Assembly: GCA_001804815.1 (NCBI GenBank)
Contig: MHBI01000099.1
Coordinates: 62,001-126,000, forward strand
Source: Lentisphaerae bacterium GWF2_50_93
Lineage (GTDB): Bacteria > Verrucomicrobiota > Lentisphaeria > Victivallales > GWF2-50-93
Direction of reading: 5' to 3'
DNA: 64,000 nt
The position numbers and the translations under genes were made by a program. The notes below the pieces were generated by a model. That model saw nothing but the letters and a program-made list of their open reading frames with translations, made no database searches and was not told the DNA's origin. Shown here piece after piece: positions 1 to 7,388 of the stretch. Each line of letters opens with the position of its first letter. The first letter of the stretch is position 1.

Positions 1-444
1 GAGCACGATGAAATCATACTGGTCGGACGGGCCTACGCCGATCTTGGGTCCGGTCCCGATGAGCAGGGGCCTGATATACATCGAACCTCCTGTGCCGTAG
101 GGAGGGACATAGTCCATGTTGGCCTTGACGGCCTTCCTTACCGCTTCGATGAAAACTTCCTCAGGCAGTTCCGCGCAGTGGATATATTTTGCAGTATCAT
201 TCATCCTCCTCATGTTCTCATGAGGACGGAATATCCTGACTTTCCCATCTTTGCATCTGAAGGCCTTGAGCCCTTCAAAACATGCCTGCCCGTAGTGGAG
301 GCAGGTCGCAGCGATGTTCATGGTGATGTTCTGAGTCCTCATCAGCGCCGGACGGCTCCATTTGCCGTTCTTGAAAGTCGACCTCACATGGCAGGCCGTA
401 GGCAGATATTCGAAACCAAGATTGCTCCAGTTTATTTTCGGCAT
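1..444 (-). CDS. ilvE: Branched-chain amino acid aminotransferase, N-terminal part
   Basis: PLP-dependent fold-type IV aminotransferase that swaps the amino group between Leu/Ile/Val and 2-oxoglutarate, in the cytoplasm. The 148 visible residues run off the left edge of the window. Residues 51-63 (YGQACFEGLKAFR) and 123-132 (YIRPLLIGTG) are typical of the family; the PLP lysine lies beyond the edge. The ATG at 444-442 gives the natural N-terminus (MPKINWSNLGFEYLPT); the upstream purine stretch is only a weak ribosome site. It is divergent from pal. Family assignment is firm; specificity for branched-chain rather than other amino acids is inferred. Confidence 0.88.
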   Translation of the reverse strand, partial: MPKINWSNLGFEYLPTACHVRSTFKNGKWSRPALMRTQNITMNIAATCLHYGQACFEGLKAFRCKDGKVRIFRPHENMRRMNDTAKYIHCAELPEEVFIEAVRKAVKANMDYVPPYGTGGSMYIRPLLIGTGPKIGVGPSDQYDFIVL

Positions 445-559
445 AAATTTCTCTGATGATTATTAGACGTATTTAATTTGTTTTGTATTTGTTAAGGCAT
501 ATAATAATGACTGAATTAATTCCTACAAATAATGTTTTAACAGTTTTTTTAATAAAGTT

Positions 560-588
560 TTGGCAAATTGTTGAATTTAAGCTAAAAT
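560..588 (+). promoter_or_regulatory. Sigma70-type promoter for pal
   Basis: TTGGCA at 560-565 and TAAAAT at 583-588 are separated by exactly 17 nt in an A+T-rich gap, 36 nt before the GTG start of pal. A GGAGGT ribosome site at 613-618 follows. Seen by eye only. Confidence 0.55.
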
Positions 589-623
589 TAAGACAAAATT
601 AATTAACTTAACGGAGGTGTATT

Positions 624-1169
624 GTGAATAGGTTTTTAAAGCTCGCAGTATCTGCTGTTCTTCTGACGGCGATGGTTGCAGGATCTGGTTGTCACTGGTT
701 TGGCGGCAGCGAAGGCGACGAGGCCCAGACTGCAGGAAACCTCCCGCCTCCGATAGATGGTCTTACCCCTGGACAGTTCGGTGCACCGGGCGGACTTCCT
801 CCGACAAGCGGAGTCGAGTGGACACCTATCCAGGGCATGACCCTTCCGACCGTCTATTTCGCATATGACCAGTCCACGATCGGAACGACTGAACAGGCCA
901 AGCTCGAGCAGGTCGCCAACATCCTCCTCCAGAAAAAAGACGTCAACCTAATCATCGAAGGCAACTGCGATGAACGCGGAAGCATCGAGTACAACAGGGG
1001 GCTCGGTGAACGCCGCGCCCTCGCAGTGAAAGCATATCTCACGAAACTCGGTGTTGCCGACGCCCGCATGCGTACGATCAGCTTCGGTTCGGAACGTCCG
1101 GCCGTGCAGGGTCATGACGAGGCCGCATGGGCGAAGAACAGGAGAGCCGATCTCATAGGCGCAAAGTAA
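624..1169 (+). CDS. pal: Peptidoglycan-associated lipoprotein (Pal/OmpA domain)
   Basis: Outer-membrane lipoprotein that binds peptidoglycan through an OmpA-like domain. It normally works with TolB in the Tol-Pal system that ties the envelope layers together. The 181 residues begin with a lipoprotein signal whose lipidated cysteine is Cys23 (AGSGC), then a Pro/Gly-rich linker to about residue 70, then the OmpA domain from residue 75 to the end, with the diaminopimelate-binding core CDERGSIEYNRGLGERRA at 115-132. The start is GTG at 624, set by a strong GGAGGT six nt upstream. No tol genes adjoin it, so it appears to be a single-gene unit with its own promoter and terminator. Confidence 0.93.
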   Translation: MNRFLKLAVSAVLLTAMVAGSGCHWFGGSEGDEAQTAGNLPPPIDGLTPGQFGAPGGLPPTSGVEWTPIQGMTLPTVYFAYDQSTIGTTEQAKLEQVANILLQKKDVNLIIEGNCDERGSIEYNRGLGERRALAVKAYLTKLGVADARMRTISFGSERPAVQGHDEAAWAKNRRADLIGAK

Positions 1170-1184
1170 ATCCTTGATTACAGG

Positions 1185-1229
1185 AATCCTGGATTTGAAG
1201 CTCGGCTTCGAATCCAGGATTTATTTTTT
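1185..1229 (+). terminator. Rho-independent terminator of pal
   Basis: A 16-bp stem (1185-1200 with 1206-1222; one T-G wobble) with a 5-nt loop is followed by TATTTTTT. It lies 15 nt after the pal stop. Confidence 0.85.
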
Positions 1230-1234
1230 AACAT

Positions 1235-2278
1235 ATGAAATTAAACAGGGAAATGAAACCGAGAGAGCGTGTCCTGTATGCGATAAGGCACGAGGAAACC
1301 GACCGTGTCCCGCGCTTTGTGAACTTTTCCATGTCTGTCGTCGACAGGCTTCTTGACGAGCTCCAGCTGTCCGATGCAAACTCCCTCAAATCGTATTTTC
1401 AATCCGATGTCGACATGTATGAGATTCCCTACATCTGTCCGCATGTCGATGGCAAGGATCTCTTCGGTATCGAGTATGTACGAACCCCGGAAAGAAACAA
1501 GAATAAAATAAAATTCCATCCACTTGCCAACATACAGGGCGAGGACGACATCGTATACCATGAGTGGCCGAATCCCGACTGGGCGGATTATACCACCCTC
1601 AAGCAGAGACTGTCGACCGCCAATGCCGAGGACAGGTTCACTGCCTCAAGCTGCGGCGGCGGCCTGGTAAACCAGACCTTCAATCTTATCGGACGCGACA
1701 ACTTCCTGTCGGCCATCGATTATAATCCGCATCTGCTGAATGCCGTCATCTGGAAGCTCAATGAGTTTTTCATGGAGGTTGACAGGCGCCTGTTCACCTG
1801 CTGCCATGGCATATTGGACATGAGCTATCATGTGAACGACCTTTCATCCCTGGACAGGGGGCTTTTCCTGGATTTTTTTGCCGGACCGATCTCCGAACTC
1901 AACAGGCAGGCGAAGAGTTTCGGCCTCAAGACAATGCTTTATACTCCTGGGCCGGTAGCTGGCTTGCTTCCGGACCTCATAGGATGCGGATATGACGTGA
2001 TAGCTCCGCTCCAGCATTCCGGCAAGGGAAATTCAGCTGAAGTTCTGAAGGACAGCTATGGAGATCAAATCGCCTTCATGGGCCATGTCTGTACTCAGAA
2101 GATCCTTGCAATCAAGTCAGTCGATGAAATACACGAACATGTCTGTTCGATCTGCGGGGTCATGAAGCGCAATGGCGGATTTATCATAGGGCCTGACGAC
2201 GTGATAGAAGACAATATTCCCATGGAGAATATCCTTGCCCTCTACGAAGCCGCAGACATCTATGGAAACTACGAGTAA
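1235..2278 (+). CDS. Uroporphyrinogen decarboxylase (UroD/MtaA) family protein
   Basis: Member of the UroD/MtaA (beta/alpha)8-barrel superfamily, which includes heme-pathway decarboxylases and corrinoid-dependent methyltransferases. At 347 residues the length fits. The opening MKPRERVLYAIRHEETDRVP is the family's usual N-terminus; it starts at the second Met (1253), so the true start may be 1253 (AGGGA just upstream) rather than 1235, which sits directly on the preceding terminator. Many members in this kind of bacterium have no known substrate; no heme genes or corrinoid proteins are nearby, so a role in heme synthesis is unlikely. It converges on the UPF0210 gene with only a hairpin between the stops. 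Confidence 0.82.
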   Translation: MKLNREMKPRERVLYAIRHEETDRVPRFVNFSMSVVDRLLDELQLSDANSLKSYFQSDVDMYEIPYICPHVDGKDLFGIEYVRTPERNKNKIKFHPLANIQGEDDIVYHEWPNPDWADYTTLKQRLSTANAEDRFTASSCGGGLVNQTFNLIGRDNFLSAIDYNPHLLNAVIWKLNEFFMEVDRRLFTCCHGILDMSYHVNDLSSLDRGLFLDFFAGPISELNRQAKSFGLKTMLYTPGPVAGLLPDLIGCGYDVIAPLQHSGKGNSAEVLKDSYGDQIAFMGHVCTQKILAIKSVDEIHEHVCSICGVMKRNGGFIIGPDDVIEDNIPMENILALYEAADIYGNYE

Positions 2279-2300
2279 TGAATTTCCGCAGGAAATTCAT
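2278..2300. repeat. A+T-rich hairpin between convergent stop codons
   Basis: ATGAATTTCC pairs perfectly with GGAAATTCAT around a 3-nt loop and fills the 23 bp between the TAA of the UroD-like gene and the TGA of the UPF0210 gene. The T-run is in the 5' arm and no U-tract follows, so it is not a classical terminator. The same layout recurs at 22776-22800 and 35573-35601. Confidence 0.7.
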
Positions 2301-2301
2301 A

Positions 2302-3681
2302 TCAGTTGTTCAAACTGTGGATGGGTGCTGGGATCTTGCCGCCCCACTTGATGAAACGGCTTGATTTGCCGACATTCCTCACAGGAAGTACGGCGCTGCT
2401 CCCGAAAAGCCCTCCGAACACCGCTATGTCGCCGGCTTTCTTCCCAGGTACCGGAATTATCCTGACAGCCGTAGTCTTGCGGTTGATCACCCCGATCGCC
2501 ATCTCATCTGCGATGATCGCGGAAATTGTGGCCGCATCGACATTTCCAGGAATCGCAATCATGTCAAGACCTACGGAGCATACGCTGGTCATGGCCTCCA
2601 GTTTCTCAAGGGTAAGGCTTCCCTTGCGCACCGCTTCGGAAAGTTCCGCGTCCTCGCATACCGGAATGAACGCACCGCTCAGTCCGCCTACGCTCTGGCT
2701 CGCGAACGCGCCGCCTTTTTTGACGGCGTCATTCAACAATGCGACAATCGCGGTCGAACCAGGGGCTCCAATGTCGTCAACCCCGAGTATCCTCAGTATT
2801 TCACCGACGCTGTCGCCTATTTCCGGAGTAGGGGCGAGCGAAAGATCAACAACGCCGAAAGGTACTCCGAGCCGTTTCGCGATCTTTCTTCCAAGCAGTT
2901 CACCGCAGCGTGTCACCCGGAACGAGGTCTGCTTGATTTCCTCTGCAAGATCGTCGAGCCTCAGATTTTCCGCGCCTTCAATTCCAATCTTACGCTCAAG
3001 CGCGCGCGCTACGACTCCTGGGCCGCTGACCCCGACATTTATCACGCATTCCGGCTCGCCGTGCCCGTGGACGGCTCCAGCCATGAATGGATTGTCCCCG
3101 GGCTGGTTTGCGAATATCACAAGTTTTGCACATGCGAATCCGTCCTTCTTAGCACTGCCTCTGGCAAGTTTGACAATAACCTCGCCGAGTCTGCGTACGG
3201 CATCCATGTTCACTCCGGACTTGGTGCTGGCGACATTTACCGAAGAGCAGATCTTGCTGGTGGCGAACATCGCTTCGGGTATTGAGTCCAGGAGGACATC
3301 ATCAGCCTTGCTCATGCCTTTCTCAACGTTGCAGGAATATCCGCCGACGAAATTCACGCCTACGGCAGCTGCGGCCTTGTCGATGGATTTTGCCACCGCG
3401 ATATAGCCTTTGGCATCGAATCCGGCGCATACGTGGGCGAGGGGGGTGATCGAAATGCGCTTGTTCACGACTCTGATCCCGTATTCCTCTCCAATATCAT
3501 CGGCTACCTTGACGAGATTCTTCGCGTAGTTCTTGATTTTTCTTTCGACGGCTGCGCATGTTTTTTTAACGTTTCCGCACCTGCAGTCAAGCAGGTTTAT
3601 CCCCATGGTGGCTGTCCTGAGATCCAGATGTTCCTTCTGGATCATCGACACTGTCTTTAATATCTGATCTGATCTTATCAT
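2302..3681 (-). CDS. UPF0210/PFL-family protein (DUF711)
   Basis: 459-residue member of the UPF0210 (DUF711) family, distantly related to the pyruvate-formate-lyase fold; its reaction is not established. The sequence is full length and well conserved to the eye: it has an N-terminal MGINLLDCR segment, a central GGYSCNVEKGMSKAD stretch and a Gly/Ala-rich C-terminus. An ACT-domain gene lies 90 nt upstream on the same strand. In many bacteria UPF0210 is paired with an ACT protein (UPF0237), so the two probably act in one amino-acid-related function. A long hairpin separates them. The large reading frame opposite this gene is a shadow. Confidence 0.85.
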   Translation of the reverse strand: MIRSDQILKTVSMIQKEHLDLRTATMGINLLDCRCGNVKKTCAAVERKIKNYAKNLVKVADDIGEEYGIRVVNKRISITPLAHVCAGFDAKGYIAVAKSIDKAAAAVGVNFVGGYSCNVEKGMSKADDVLLDSIPEAMFATSKICSSVNVASTKSGVNMDAVRRLGEVIVKLARGSAKKDGFACAKLVIFANQPGDNPFMAGAVHGHGEPECVINVGVSGPGVVARALERKIGIEGAENLRLDDLAEEIKQTSFRVTRCGELLGRKIAKRLGVPFGVVDLSLAPTPEIGDSVGEILRILGVDDIGAPGSTAIVALLNDAVKKGGAFASQSVGGLSGAFIPVCEDAELSEAVRKGSLTLEKLEAMTSVCSVGLDMIAIPGNVDAATISAIIADEMAIGVINRKTTAVRIIPVPGKKAGDIAVFGGLFGSSAVLPVRNVGKSSRFIKWGGKIPAPIHSLNN

Positions 3682-3727
3682 AGGTTTTCAATATCTCCGC
3701 CTAAAAGTTTTATTTCTTCTTCAAGTT

Positions 3728-3772
3728 ATAATTTTCGTCCAGGGCAGATCCGCTGCCCCGGACGAAAATTAT
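3728..3772 (-). repeat. Long imperfect palindrome between ACT and UPF0210 genes
   Basis: A 20-bp inverted repeat with one mismatch and a 5-nt loop (ATAATTTTCGTCC at the foot, its complement at 3760-3772) begins immediately after the TGA of the ACT gene. It could attenuate UPF0210 transcription. Its foot resembles the A+T-rich stop-codon hairpins elsewhere in the window, and it has no trailing U-tract. Confidence 0.7.
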
Positions 3773-4329
3773 CAAATCTCATTTGTCGCAACGAATATGT
3801 CACGGTGCTGGAGTTCTATGAGAAGGCCTGTCTTGACGCTGAACTCCTCAAGCGCCTTCCTTACTTCCTTCATGGATTTCACGGATGACATGTCGAGCAG
3901 CAGTATCATCGTGTACCTGTCCTCGTGCAGCTTGGTTGAAAGATCGAGGATGTTTATTCCCAGCCTCTTGCAGAACGAGCTGACTTTTGCGACGAGCCCG
4001 ACCTGGTCCTCTCCTTCAGCCGTGAGGATGTACATCGATTCGCCCGAATGAACCTCGGCGCGCTTCAGTATCTGCGACTCCTTGATTCCTATTTCGAAAG
4101 AGAATTGAGGATTCTTGTTCCCACCTTTCCTGCAAAGGGCCTCCTTTACTTCCTGCTGGGATACGTCGTCAGGAAAGGAGGCTACGAGTATCATCGTGAA
4201 ATAGCCGCAGAGTGTCGTCTGGCTGAGGTCCGCCAGGTTCCCGTTCATGTCGCTTATGACGCTTGTGACATCGGCGACTATCCCCGGACGGTCCTTCGCC
4301 ATCACTGAAATTATGAATTGCTTCGCCAT
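3772..4329 (-). CDS. Two-ACT-domain protein (GcvR-like)
   Basis: 185-residue cytoplasmic protein made of two ACT domains (about residues 1-85 and 95-180), the small-molecule (usually amino-acid) sensing fold. The architecture is that of GcvR-like regulators, with the first domain starting QFIISVMAKDRPGIVADVTS and the second TAEGEDQVGLVAKVSS. The ATG at 4329 is chosen over an upstream ATG at 4347 because AAGGA (4339-4343) lies at the right distance. That ribosome site falls inside an A+T-rich hairpin (4329-4358), which may modulate translation. It precedes the UPF0210 gene on the same strand and is probably co-regulated with it. Confidence 0.82.
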   Translation of the reverse strand: MAKQFIISVMAKDRPGIVADVTSVISDMNGNLADLSQTTLCGYFTMILVASFPDDVSQQEVKEALCRKGGNKNPQFSFEIGIKESQILKRAEVHSGESMYILTAEGEDQVGLVAKVSSFCKRLGINILDLSTKLHEDRYTMILLLDMSSVKSMKEVRKALEEFSVKTGLLIELQHRDIFVATNEI

Positions 4330-4358
4330 ATAAATTTTTCCTTGCATGAAAATTTATA
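4329..4358 (-). promoter_or_regulatory. Hairpin covering the ACT-gene ribosome site
   Basis: TATAAATTTTTC (4329-4340) pairs with GAAAATTTATA (4348-4358), apart from one bulged T. On the minus strand the AAGGA of the ACT gene lies at the loop edge. A role in translation control is inferred. Confidence 0.4.
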
Positions 4359-4415
4359 AATATCTGAAACGCTCAATATACATTCAAATTGGGAAAAAGC
4401 CTTTAGTGGTTCCCT

Positions 4416-4631
4416 TTAGAAATCAAAACCCTGGGAATTCAGGAACCGTCTGGCGAATCCGATTATCGCCGGCATCTTGTAGATTATTATCGTGATGAGG
4501 CAGATGGCAAGGACTGTCGCGAATATGATCAGAGGTTTCCTGATCTGGGATATGAACGTGTTCCTGATCACCAGAACCAGCATGAATATGAACATGCCCA
4601 GGAAAAAAGCCATTATGAATTTGTCGTCCAT
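4416..4631 (-). CDS. Small membrane protein, two predicted TM segments
   Basis: 71-residue protein that I do not recognise. Two hydrophobic segments are clear, about residues 4-24 (FIMAFFLGMFIFMLVLVI) and 32-52 (PLIIFATVLAICLITIIIY), with a basic loop between them and a basic, short C-terminus. Its ATG is directly next to the TAG of the upstream hydrolase gene, so the two are translationally linked and probably form one operon. Confidence 0.7.
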   Translation of the reverse strand: MDDKFIMAFFLGMFIFMLVLVIRNTFISQIRKPLIIFATVLAICLITIIIYKMPAIIGFARRFLNSQGFDF

Positions 4632-5456
4632 CTAGTATTTCTCCATGAATTTCTTCAGCCCTTCAACATAGACATCCTTCGATTCCTCGAATCCCTCATT
4701 GTGAAAACCCCTTATCTGCAGGAATTCCTTGGGATCGTTTGCCGCATCAAATATCTTCCTGCCGTGCGAGTATGGCACGATCTCATCGTCCGGACTGTGG
4801 ATGACGAGCAGGGGGCATTTTATAAGCTTCACATTTTCAATATTCCTGTAGCCGAAACGGCAGAGGAGCCTGACGGGGAATATCGGATATGCGTTTGCTG
4901 CGATGTCGGCGGTGGAAGTGAATGCCGATTCAAGGATCAGCAGCCTTGGACTGTTGTCCTTCGCCAGGTTTGAGGCTATTGCACCGCCAAGGGATCTGCC
5001 CATTACGACGATCTCCTTCTCCGGGATCTTCTTTTCTTTCACGAGCCAGTCATAACAGGCCTGTGCGTCTGCATAGGTCCCTTTTTCAGACGTGCTTCCT
5101 TCGCTTTTCCCATATCCCCTGTAGTCGAACATCATCACATTGTAATTCATCCTGCTGAAGTTTTCGACCACGTCGAGGCTGTAGCAGAGGTTGCCGCCGT
5201 TGCCATGGCAGAATATTACCGTCCCCCGCGGGGTTTTTGCCGGAACATACCATGCGTTTATCTTCACGCCATCGGATGTCGTGAGCGCCAGATCCTCGAA
5301 CTCAAGCTTGAGGTCGGCCGGGGTGCAGACGATTTCCCTTGTGGGGAAGTAGATCATTTTAGACTGGAATAAGAACATCAGGAGCAGTATCCCGAAATAC
5401 ACCCCGCAGACAATTGTGATTATAGACCACATGAATTTTGGAATCCGTTTTTTCAT
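4632..5456 (-). CDS. Membrane-anchored alpha/beta hydrolase
   Basis: 274-residue serine hydrolase of the BEM46/YfhR type. An N-terminal signal anchor (about residues 8-30) is followed by the hydrolase domain: oxyanion-loop motif FCHGNGGNL, nucleophile elbow GRSLGG near residue 153, an acidic residue in HSPDDEIV and the catalytic His in FHNEG near residue 253. Family members act on esters or peptide-like substrates; the substrate here is unknown. The protein is probably tethered to the inner membrane with the catalytic domain outside. It is followed without a gap by the small membrane protein. Confidence 0.85.
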   Translation of the reverse strand: MKKRIPKFMWSIITIVCGVYFGILLLMFLFQSKMIYFPTREIVCTPADLKLEFEDLALTTSDGVKINAWYVPAKTPRGTVIFCHGNGGNLCYSLDVVENFSRMNYNVMMFDYRGYGKSEGSTSEKGTYADAQACYDWLVKEKKIPEKEIVVMGRSLGGAIASNLAKDNSPRLLILESAFTSTADIAANAYPIFPVRLLCRFGYRNIENVKLIKCPLLVIHSPDDEIVPYSHGRKIFDAANDPKEFLQIRGFHNEGFEESKDVYVEGLKKFMEKY

Positions 5457-5464
5457 TGTATATA

Positions 5465-5538
5465 GTAGGTACGGGCTTCAGCCTGTACCATTTCTAATGT
5501 GGTTCAAATACATGGTACAGGCTGAAGCCCGTACCTAC
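5465..5538. repeat. REP-like inverted pair (family A, copy 1)
   Basis: Two perfectly complementary 27-bp arms (5465-5491 and 5512-5538) flank a 20-nt spacer. Each arm reads GTAG-GTACGGGC-TTCA-GCCTGTACC, a hairpin with a GTAG foot, so the unit has REP/BIME architecture. On the minus strand the foot of the right arm supplies the TAG stop of rfbD. Other copies are at 18788, 34579, 39963 and 62352. Confidence 0.85.
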
Positions 5539-6365
5539 TTAAGGTACTTCGCCATCGACTCCTGCCAGCCGGGGCGTTTGAAATTCAGGATCCTGTCGAT
5601 CTTCGAACAGTCGAACCGTGAGTTCATCGGACGTTTTGCCGGAGCGGGAAAATCCGAGCTGGCGCATGAAGACAGTTCCTTGCTTATCCTCTTCTCGCTG
5701 AGGATGAATTTTGCCACCTCGTATCGACTTGCACAGCCTTCAGCCGAGAAATGGTAGAGGCCTTCAGCCCTTTTTCCGATGAGGCATAGCAGCGCCATTG
5801 CGACATCCGCAGTCCATGTCGGGGATCCGTGCTGGTCGCCGACTACTTTGAGTTTCGATGATTTTCCAGCGGCGTCGAGCAGCTTGCTGATGAAGTTGAC
5901 CCCGTTCCTCCCGTAGGTCCATTCAATCCGCACAATTGCATGGCGGCATCCGGATGAAGCAACGAGTTGTTCACCTTCGAGCTTTGTGGCGCCATACCAG
6001 CCCAGCGGATCCGGCTTGTCCTCCTCCGAAAGTTTCCTGTCTGAATCGTCCCCGAATACGAAGTCCGTGCTTATGTGGATTAGATACTTGCCGAGTTCCC
6101 CTGCGGATTTCGCAAGCGAACCAGCGGCGAGTGCGTTGACGGACCTGCACGCCTCCCTTTCAGTTTCCGCCTTGTCGACGGCCGTATATGCCGCGCAGTT
6201 TACTATGATGTCGGCCTTTGAAATCGCCTCCTGTACATCGGCTGCCTTCGTGATGTCGAATGCCGGCATGTCGAATATCAGCACCTCATGCCCCGCGGAT
6301 CCTGCGAGTTCCGCAAGATCCGAGCCCAGCATTCCTCTGCCGCCAAGTATGGAAATTACGCTCAT
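5535..6365 (-). CDS. rfbD: dTDP-4-dehydrorhamnose reductase (RmlD family)
   Basis: 276-residue short-chain-type NADPH-dependent reductase that makes the last step of dTDP-L-rhamnose or a related deoxysugar. It shows the Rossmann motif GGRGMLGSDL near the N-terminus, NCAAYTAVDKAE, the STDFVFGD segment and the catalytic YGATKLEGE. ATG at 6365 overlaps the stop of rfbA by four bases (ATGA); a longer frame upstream lies inside rfbA and is not used. The protein ends ...KYLK with its TAG stop contributed by the REP-like palindrome that follows. rfbB and rfbC are not in the window. Confidence 0.88.
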   Translation of the reverse strand: MSVISILGGRGMLGSDLAELAGSAGHEVLIFDMPAFDITKAADVQEAISKADIIVNCAAYTAVDKAETEREACRSVNALAAGSLAKSAGELGKYLIHISTDFVFGDDSDRKLSEEDKPDPLGWYGATKLEGEQLVASSGCRHAIVRIEWTYGRNGVNFISKLLDAAGKSSKLKVVGDQHGSPTWTADVAMALLCLIGKRAEGLYHFSAEGCASRYEVAKFILSEKRISKELSSCASSDFPAPAKRPMNSRFDCSKIDRILNFKRPGWQESMAKYLK

Positions 6366-7105
6366 TCCGGAGGATTCTCCTCGACAAGCTTGGATACGTG
6401 GGAAAGCGATTCGAATGTCCCGGCATCGCTCCACCATCCGCTCATCCTGCTCCAGCTCATGGCGCCGCGGCGGATATATTCATTGTTGACGTCGGTTATC
6501 TCGAGTTCGCCGCGCCCGGACGGCTTCAAGGTCCTTATGATGTCATAGACCTCTCCGTCATAAAAGTAGATTCCGGTGACCGCCAGATCCGACTTCGGAT
6601 TCTTCGGCTTCTCCTCGATGGACATGACTTTGTCGCCATTGACTTCCGCAACTCCGAACCTCTGCGGATCCTTGACGGGCTTGAGGAGTATGTGTGAACC
6701 TTTTTTCTGCTTGAGATATTTTTCAAGATATGGTTTCATGGAATCCTGGAAGATGTTGTCCCCGAGGATCACGGCGACTGGCACTCCGTGTGCAAAGTCT
6801 TCCGCGAGGCTCAACGCCTGGGCGATGCCGCCCGCCTGGTCCTGCACCTTGTATGTGAAACGGCAGTTGAAATTCTTCCCCGAACCTAGGAGTCCGACCA
6901 CATCCCCCATGTGATCCACGCCGGTGACAATGAGTATGTCTTCAATGCCCGCGCCGGTCATCTTCTCTATCGGATAGTAGATCATGGGTTTTTTGCCGAC
7001 AGGCAGAAGATGCTTGTTTGTGACATTGGTGAGAGGACGCAGCCTTGAGGCGGTTCCACCTGCAAGTATGATGCCTTTTGCGATGTTCGAAGGTCTGATG
7101 TTCAT
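6362..7105 (-). CDS. rfbA: Sugar-1-phosphate nucleotidyltransferase (short RmlA type)
   Basis: 247-residue nucleotidyltransferase that couples a sugar 1-phosphate with dTTP or another NTP. It carries AGGTASRLRPLT (residues 16-27) for NTP binding and VILGDNIF for the metal. The C-terminal GWWSDAGTFESL is typical of the short, about 240-residue RmlA-like class. The second motif position is Ala where many members have Gly. It forms a tight operon with rfbD. The gene symbol is by family; specificity for glucose-1-P is inferred from the neighbour. Confidence 0.82.
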   Translation of the reverse strand: MNIRPSNIAKGIILAGGTASRLRPLTNVTNKHLLPVGKKPMIYYPIEKMTGAGIEDILIVTGVDHMGDVVGLLGSGKNFNCRFTYKVQDQAGGIAQALSLAEDFAHGVPVAVILGDNIFQDSMKPYLEKYLKQKKGSHILLKPVKDPQRFGVAEVNGDKVMSIEEKPKNPKSDLAVTGIYFYDGEVYDIIRTLKPSGRGELEITDVNNEYIRRGAMSWSRMSGWWSDAGTFESLSHVSKLVEENPPE

Positions 7106-7388
7106 GATGTTCCTGTCATTCGGTTTTTCTTATAGATCCCTAAATATAATCATCCAGGGATAAAGTTCCTCGTTTGTTGCTTAAAAAACACACAAATAAA
7201 TTTTGAAGATCAGGCGTAAAATCAATTGCCCTGGCCTCTTTGCCGCATTAATGTCTACCATCGCGATAGGGAATGATGGATTCAATTTACGATGGCATGC
7301 ACGGTAGTACTTGTCCTACCTTGGATTGCAATTGGCTTTTAACCCGGTTAAATTGGGGAAATGAAATTCTATTCGGAGGGGTGGTCTC
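7106..7388 (+). promoter_or_regulatory. Upstream region of the hydrogenase operon
   Basis: The 283-bp gap between rfbA and hoxF (divergent) should hold the hox promoter. Visible: a perfect 15-bp palindrome TTTAACCCGGTTAAA at 7338-7352, an ACCATCG...CGATGG inverted pair at about 7255-7296, and a GGAGGGG ribosome site at 7375-7381. I could not assign a clear promoter box. Confidence 0.35.

Noticed and set aside
1196-1225. tRNA-like GGCTTCGAATCCAGG resembling a T-arm
   Set aside because: It is the arm of a perfect terminator stem followed by a T-tract; no acceptor, D or anticodon arm is present.
2306-3406. A 366-codon open frame opposite the UPF0210 gene
   Set aside because: It is a mirror of a conserved gene; its product is low-complexity Ser/Pro/Thr and has no ribosome site.
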